Shown here piece by piece: positions 57,201 to 64,000 of a stretch of 64,000 nt of DNA. Source of the DNA: Dipylidium caninum (lineage: Eukaryota > Platyhelminthes > Cestoda > Cyclophyllidea > Dipylidiidae); the NCBI GenBank assembly GCA_017562135.1, contig QEYB01000466.1:372001-436000 (forward strand), given 5' to 3'. How positions within the stretch are numbered: the stretch's first letter is position 1; the number at the start of each line of letters is the position of its first letter. The translations under genes and the position numbers were made by a program. The notes beneath the pieces are model-generated. The model was given only the letters and a program-made list of their open reading frames with translations. It had not been told where the DNA came from and ran no database searches.

Positions 57201-58656
57201 ATATTAATCACATGAATAGTAAGGCTTTAAGGGGGATGACTACTGCGAAATGTATGCTGACAACAGTACTACTGAACCTAATAATAAAAGCCTGAAGATT
57301 AGTATTAGTAACCAAAGGTACTCACAGACTACATGAGGTGGCAGAACTAATCAAAAATTAGTTAAATGGAACTGAGAAACGGTTGTTTTTCTCCCTGATA
57401 AAGTGAGTTGGACTACAACTTGATGACGCTTTTAGTCTTTTAAAATAATGGAATTTAAAAAAATTTCTCCCTAAGGCTAAAGATAGTAAAACGCATTAGT
57501 TGTGAAGATACCTTTTCGCATCAATATAGTTCAGAAAGGAGGCTATCGAAAAATGTTCGGTATGAAAAATAAAAATATGCATGTACATATACACCCGTAT
57601 ACACACATAAGGGCTAAACTGTTTGTGGACGTGGTTATCAGTACTGAGGTTATTTAAGTGATGAAGTAGATCGGAACTAGTATCTATGTTTATTAAATAG
57701 CCATATAAAAGTTGGAAGAAAATTAACCTCGGAAGTAGCAAATAATCTACTGAAGTCTGATAGGCGATACTTAAGCATGAAAAAGATCACAGAAATCCAA
57801 AATACCTGAATATCCACCGAAGAAATGGTACATTCTGAAAGCATTCCAAGCTCAGAGCGATAGTTCAGTGCCGTCTATAAGAAAGGTCAAATTAAATAGA
57901 ATGACAGTCGCGAAACCTGCCTGGACAATAGTGCTAAGCATGTGCTCCAGAATTTGAACAAAGAGGTAGGTCGTGCTTGTGTCCACACGATCGTCGATAT
58001 TTCGCATATTGTGCATTATCTTTTCAGCCACGGGCAAAACAGACAATTTCTTTCCTCGTTTCTCTGCAAGGACTCTGTATTCGTCCAATTGTGCATCATC
58101 TGTTAGGTGTTTTATATAAATATAAACAAAAAAATAAGCCGTTTGTGTCCAAAACGTGTTAAAATTACTGACAATTAAATGAGATTCCTTGAACATAAGA
58201 GTACTTCCCGTAATGGATACAAGATAGTTAAAATTAAGATGTAATACAAAAAATGGATAAAAAGAGGGAAAGAGATCCGACGCTGGTGAAAAATGCAGAG
58301 TAAATACAATATAAGACAAACAAAAGCAATAAAAATAAAAGTGCAAATTAAGTACCCGGCCTCAGTTTTAACGGAAGACCAGCGACAACTCGTGTGCAAA
58401 GTTCCGTAACACTCAGTGGAATGGATGGTGTAGACAGACATCGAAGGTAATCAAAAACGTTTTCCACGATGGAGGCCTTGGCAACGGGTTCAAAACAGAC
58501 AGACTGTGAAGTCGCAAGAAGCCCAATTACCGAGTCGCAAGCAGCCTCCAACAGGTTAGGATGAAAGATTCGACTGACAACAGCAGCAGATTGAAGCGAA
58601 GTTGAAAGGGCGGGATTCATGCTCACGTAATGGCACGAGGGTGGTTTAACTGCCAT
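36865..58656 (-). CDS. SOS: Son of sevenless, Ras/Rac guanine-nucleotide exchange factor
   Basis: SOS loads GTP on Ras (CDC25 domain) and Rac (DH domain) downstream of receptor tyrosine kinases through Grb2 (family knowledge). The exons are 58656-58356, 58099-57921, 57874-57806, 56891-56529, 55117-54956, 52466-52056, 49719-49410, 48722-48438, 47722-47344, 47283-47209, 47138-46976, 46905-46676, 46261-46000, 45790-45653, 44768-44586, 41694-41353, 40003-39851, 39272-39074, 38197-37847 and 37115-36865. All junction phases agree, and the 4,806 bases make 1,601 codons plus stop. Human SOS1 has 1,333, and the excess is mostly low-complexity inserts in DH and PH. Domain order is histone fold, DH, PH, REM, CDC25, proline-rich tail. 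One short in-phase exon of the histone-fold region (VAMCADKVLMDMF-like) may be missing between the third and fourth exons listed. The first exon is the least certain. Confidence 0.92.
39851..46261 (-). CDS. SOS: SOS exons 13-17: CDC25 RasGEF catalytic domain
   Basis: The exons are 46261-46000 (VLSFIKKWVRNASYF), 45790-45653 (HPLELARQVTLYEWDLYSRI, matching [20 protein letters not shown]), 44768-44586 (GMEDRVLVLQRVLDLLILFE), 41694-41353 (PPAVPFIAVGG and EPLINFSKCQQIADL, matching KELINFSKRRKVAEI) and 40003-39851 (EFEDLMYQQSLCIQPRE, matching EFTDYLFNKSLEIEPR). All five are phase-consistent. The catalytic helical core is present, so the protein is expected to be active. Inverted copies of a dispersed repeat sit in the 41695-44585 intron and in the 44769-45652 intron. 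Confidence 0.93.
41695..44585. other. SOS intron carrying repeat copy A
   Basis: A 2.9 kb intron in the middle of the CDC25 domain. Apart from the dispersed repeat at 42037-42377 I see no gene. Short open frames at 42808-43014 and 43935-44120 have no domain. Confidence 0.6.
42037..42377 (+). repeat. Dispersed repeat, copy A (SOS intron)
   Basis: A 237-base core (42065-42301) matches copy B on the other strand (45035-45271) with about five differences and no gaps. The flanks on both sides still align but are clearly more diverged. It contains a TATA-like GTTTAAAAGCATATGG. No long open frame or tRNA-like box was recognised. It could be a solo LTR or a miniature LTR element of the kind described in taeniid tapeworms (Ta-TRIM); this family assignment is a guess. 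Confidence 0.85.
44974..45299 (-). repeat. Dispersed repeat, copy B, inverted (SOS intron)
   Basis: The reverse complement of copy A, 2.7 kb away, in the neighbouring SOS intron. The core 45035-45271 is about 98% identical to copy A. The side toward 44974 has an internal deletion relative to A. The SOS exon 44768-44586 lies between the two copies, so the transcript could form a long hairpin around it. Confidence 0.85.
46676..47138 (-). CDS. SOS: SOS exons 11-12: REM (Ras exchanger motif) domain
   Basis: Exon 47138-46976 encodes SLPDASNNILFEPPR and then TINKLIERITSHTCFDSRTI. Exon 46905-46676 encodes TYRRYLTPSGLLELLIKRFN, matching [20 protein letters not shown]. It then has a Ser/Asp insert and MELRFNSAYKRRIQY. 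REM binds Ras-GTP at the allosteric site in SOS. Confidence 0.93.
47209..48722 (-). CDS. SOS: SOS exons 8-10: PH domain
   Basis: The exons are 48722-48438, 47722-47344 and 47283-47209. Seen: AYLFTDCLLLLKRSG (equals IFLFDGLMICCKS), FELEYWRDVIVVSR and IVFSLKTPEEKTDWLATLIA (equals [20 protein letters not shown]). Ser/Thr/Gly-rich inserts of about 40 and 60 residues lie in loops. After AIQRK the 60-base stretch 47343-47284 stays open, but it starts GCAAGG and ends TATAG. Removing it gives QRKSIFNRYLR, which matches QYRSTLERMLD of SOS1. Confidence 0.87.
49410..49719 (-). CDS. SOS: SOS exon 7: end of DH and linker to PH
   Basis: After TCTCCTCCAG it reads ELCKFQHQDAKEQAILRDAS, matching the helical DH end (EDKECLKQAITALL) of SOS1. 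It finishes SLNDYIM before the phase-1 donor, matching the CCNEFIM lead-in to the PH domain. Confidence 0.85.
49720..52055. other. SOS intron between DH exons, nothing certain
   Basis: A 2.3 kb intron. A minus-strand frame at 51617-51916 encodes 99 residues with two hydrophobic stretches, but it has no family match I recognise. A GTCACATAAACGTGAC palindrome is at 50891. Confidence 0.55.
52056..56891 (-). CDS. SOS: SOS exons 4-6: DH domain with a low-complexity insert
   Basis: Exon 56891-56529 has LRDLQAFLKTSNWPLYLVTR and FEPILGTLG, matching IRQYIRELNLIIKVFREPF of human SOS1. Exon 55117-54956 has YAEILFSNDCHQWISTLSE. Exon 52466-52056 starts SARHLLDLEMRF and ends FRYFLPRLLLMPIYQILY, equal to the DH core VLPRLLLAPVYHCLHY. 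Between these, about 85 residues are inserted, beginning CPLC and rich in Ser, Gly, His and Pro. The acceptor of the middle exon (ACTGAAG) is weak. DH domains activate Rac in this family. Confidence 0.85.
52467..54955. other. SOS intron, nothing recognised
   Basis: A 2.5 kb AT-rich intron between the exons 55117-54956 and 52466-52056. Only short frames without domains were seen. Confidence 0.6.
57806..58099 (-). CDS. SOS: SOS exons 2-3: histone-fold domain
   Basis: Exon 58099-57921 reads LAEKRGKKLSVLPVAEKI, matching IEKRKRRNPLSLPVEKI of human SOS1, and then FVQILEHMLSTIVQ. Exon 57874-57806 continues TALNYRSELGMLSECTISSV, matching VGNYVRNIRHYEITKQD without a gap. For both to be joined in frame, the 46-base intron must start with GC (CAG|GCAGGT) and end TTATAG. 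The histone fold tunes SOS membrane recruitment in the family. Confidence 0.85.
58356..58656 (-). CDS. SOS: SOS putative first exon
   Basis: 100 codons from Met 58656 to the phase-1 donor CCGG|GTACTT, which fits the next exon. FHPNLLEAACDSVIGLL loosely resembles the first histone-fold helices of SOS ([20 protein letters not shown]), but the segment is longer and the match is weak. An in-frame stop sits just before the Met. A different upstream exon in 58657-60278 could be the true start. Confidence 0.45.
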
Positions 58657-60278
58657 CCTCTAAAACCTGAGCTACGATCGTTAAGCGTTCTTCCAAAGGA
58701 CTGAAAACAACCAGTGGATACATTCGAAGGTAAAGATATCTTGTTTGTCCAAGTCCGGTTTATTTAATGTACCTAGTGACCGAAATGATTTAAAATCTTT
58801 CGCTTTAGCAGCAAACCAAATAAATGAATGTGATATCATCATTTAGTATTAGAAAATGTGAAACAGACACCGTCAATTAAAATATTTCAGGTTTAAAATT
58901 TCGCCGTATTCGCAATAAGTATGTTATGTTTTCAGTTAGTAATAGGTGCGAAGTTAAGGGAGGCTTGCCAATGAACACAAGGGTTTTCAAAATTGATTAG
59001 GATTTGCGACGACAAAATGACGCCGCCCTCGTATAAGATATTTCGTTTACGACAAAATTTAACACAGTATTAAAGTGGTTTGTTTTATTATTTGTTGTGA
59101 AAAGTCAATGTAAACTCACACGAAAAATGGTTAGGAGAGAACATCGCGAACTCCCACCTAGCCGTCACACGAGAATTACTAACACGGCATTATCAACAAT
59201 AAAATAAATTACTGGAGTGAGCCTCGAAATTTGTTTCCTTAAATTTTGCAATCTTTAAAATTATGCGTTACTAATTTATTTAGATTACGTATAAAATTTT
59301 GATCGGAGATCGGACGGCCACAAGTGGTTTCTACAGACTCGACGAGCAGCTAATTCCAATTTATACTTGATTATGACTAATCTTTAGGATGACTCGTGAT
59401 GTACTTGATTTCATAAAAACCAGTTATTCGCCATTAATAAATCTTTTTTATGAATCGGTCGGCACACTTTTACCTATAGGCTAATAAATATAGTGGCATC
59501 ACGAATACAAAATGAGGTGGATGAGGGAGTAAATATTTGTCATGATTTAAATTCTGGTTATAGTTTGAGAGCCAAATGCAAACCGTAACCGGTTTATCAG
59601 CTTAAGTACAATATTAGTACGCTTTAAAACGCATGACGAAATAAGTCGTTCCACGACGAGTAAACGTGACTACTGTTCGAAAGCGCCTAACTAACCTCTG
59701 GCGTCTGGAGCCAGTTGCGGTTCTTAGATAGCTGATGACAGCAGATCCTAAGGTTTTTACGACAAGTATATGAGGTCATCTCTCAACTCACGATATATTG
59801 AATTGAACATCATTATCCTCTCTTAGAGTAGAGGTTGGAGTGTGGCTCGCCCCGAAGGCTATCATGGGCTAAAAACACCTCCAAGTCCGAAGTGAGCAGT
59901 CTGGTTCCATTAAATAATGCGAAACCGTATAGCAGATGTCATACTGCCTTCCGTCTCTCATTTACACCGACATTTGGCATGTTTGTCGTCTTTTTCACTG
60001 TTCCCCTCATGCAAGCTATTACTGGGCCATATCTACCCCGCAATCCGTGTACCTGACTGTAATCAACCCAAAGAGCAATAATTGGCCTTCTTTTCATAAT
60101 ATAATTTTATTCATACCCCAATATCAGAATGATATTCTAGCGGTAATTAAGAGCCTATATATTTCTGAGCACTTAAATTTACACTTTACTGGTATATACT
60201 CGAGGAAGATGGGTGATTAAAGTGAAAAGTGGGTGAAGGAATGGTGGAATAGTTCAGTTTATTCTGAGTGAAGCCAAC
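58657..60278. other. Intergenic region between PKN and SOS (same strand)
   Basis: About 1.6 kb. It holds the PKN 3' end and should hold the SOS promoter and 5' UTR. An AATAAA lies 15 bases after the PKN stop. Just upstream of the putative SOS start the minus strand reads PLEERLTIVAQVLEDGS after a TTTTCAG acceptor, possibly a 5' exon; this is unresolved. Confidence 0.5.
60258..60263 (-). terminator. Putative PKN polyadenylation signal AATAAA
   Basis: AATAAA on the minus strand, 15 bases after the PKN stop codon (60279-60281). If used, the 3' UTR would be very short. Other TTTATT (plus) occurrences lie further on, near 60105. Confidence 0.45.

Positions 60279-64000
<3,722 letters not shown>

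Overview
This window is nuclear DNA of a multicellular animal. It carries five large, intron-split genes whose products are metazoan signalling, chromatin and lipid proteins. A flatworm, most likely a tapeworm, is the best guess. It rests on very short introns (46-60 bases) beside multi-kilobase ones, low-complexity inserts inside otherwise conserved domains, and few transposons. This is an inference; no species marker such as rDNA or a spliced-leader gene was found. Exons were placed by reading conserved protein motifs and checking that splice-site phases agree between neighbours.

Layout, left to right. (1) Minus strand, from before base 1 to 21709: a TRIM9-type E3 ubiquitin ligase. Seven exons cover RING, B-boxes, coiled coil/COS, FN3 and the first part of SPRY; the end of SPRY lies off the left edge. 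The SPRY exon carries a one-base frameshift near 4512. (2) Plus strand, about 24636-28773: 3-ketodihydrosphingosine reductase (KDSR), three exons, with the start exon not located. (3) Plus strand, about 30938-35387: a KDM7/PHF8/PHF2-family JmjC protein in 12 exons with consistent phase. Its third iron-binding histidine is replaced by threonine, and no PHD finger was found upstream. (4) Minus strand, 58656-36865: Son of sevenless (SOS), about 1,601 codons in 20 recognised exons with histone fold, DH, PH, REM, CDC25 and a proline-rich tail. Two introns appear to use GC donors. (5) Minus strand, from beyond 64000 to 60279: the C-terminal half of a protein kinase N (PKN), with a repeat-bearing linker, kinase domain and C-tail.

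TRIM9 and KDSR are divergent, KDM7 and SOS are convergent, and PKN and SOS lie in tandem on the minus strand. PKN (a Rho/Rac effector kinase) and SOS (a Ras/Rac exchange factor) both act in small-GTPase signalling, but nothing in the sequence shows co-regulation.

About four fifths of the window is intron or intergenic DNA with microsatellites. It includes one pair of inverted, nearly identical 237-base repeats inside SOS introns, which look like copies of a small dispersed element, and a recurring short palindrome.
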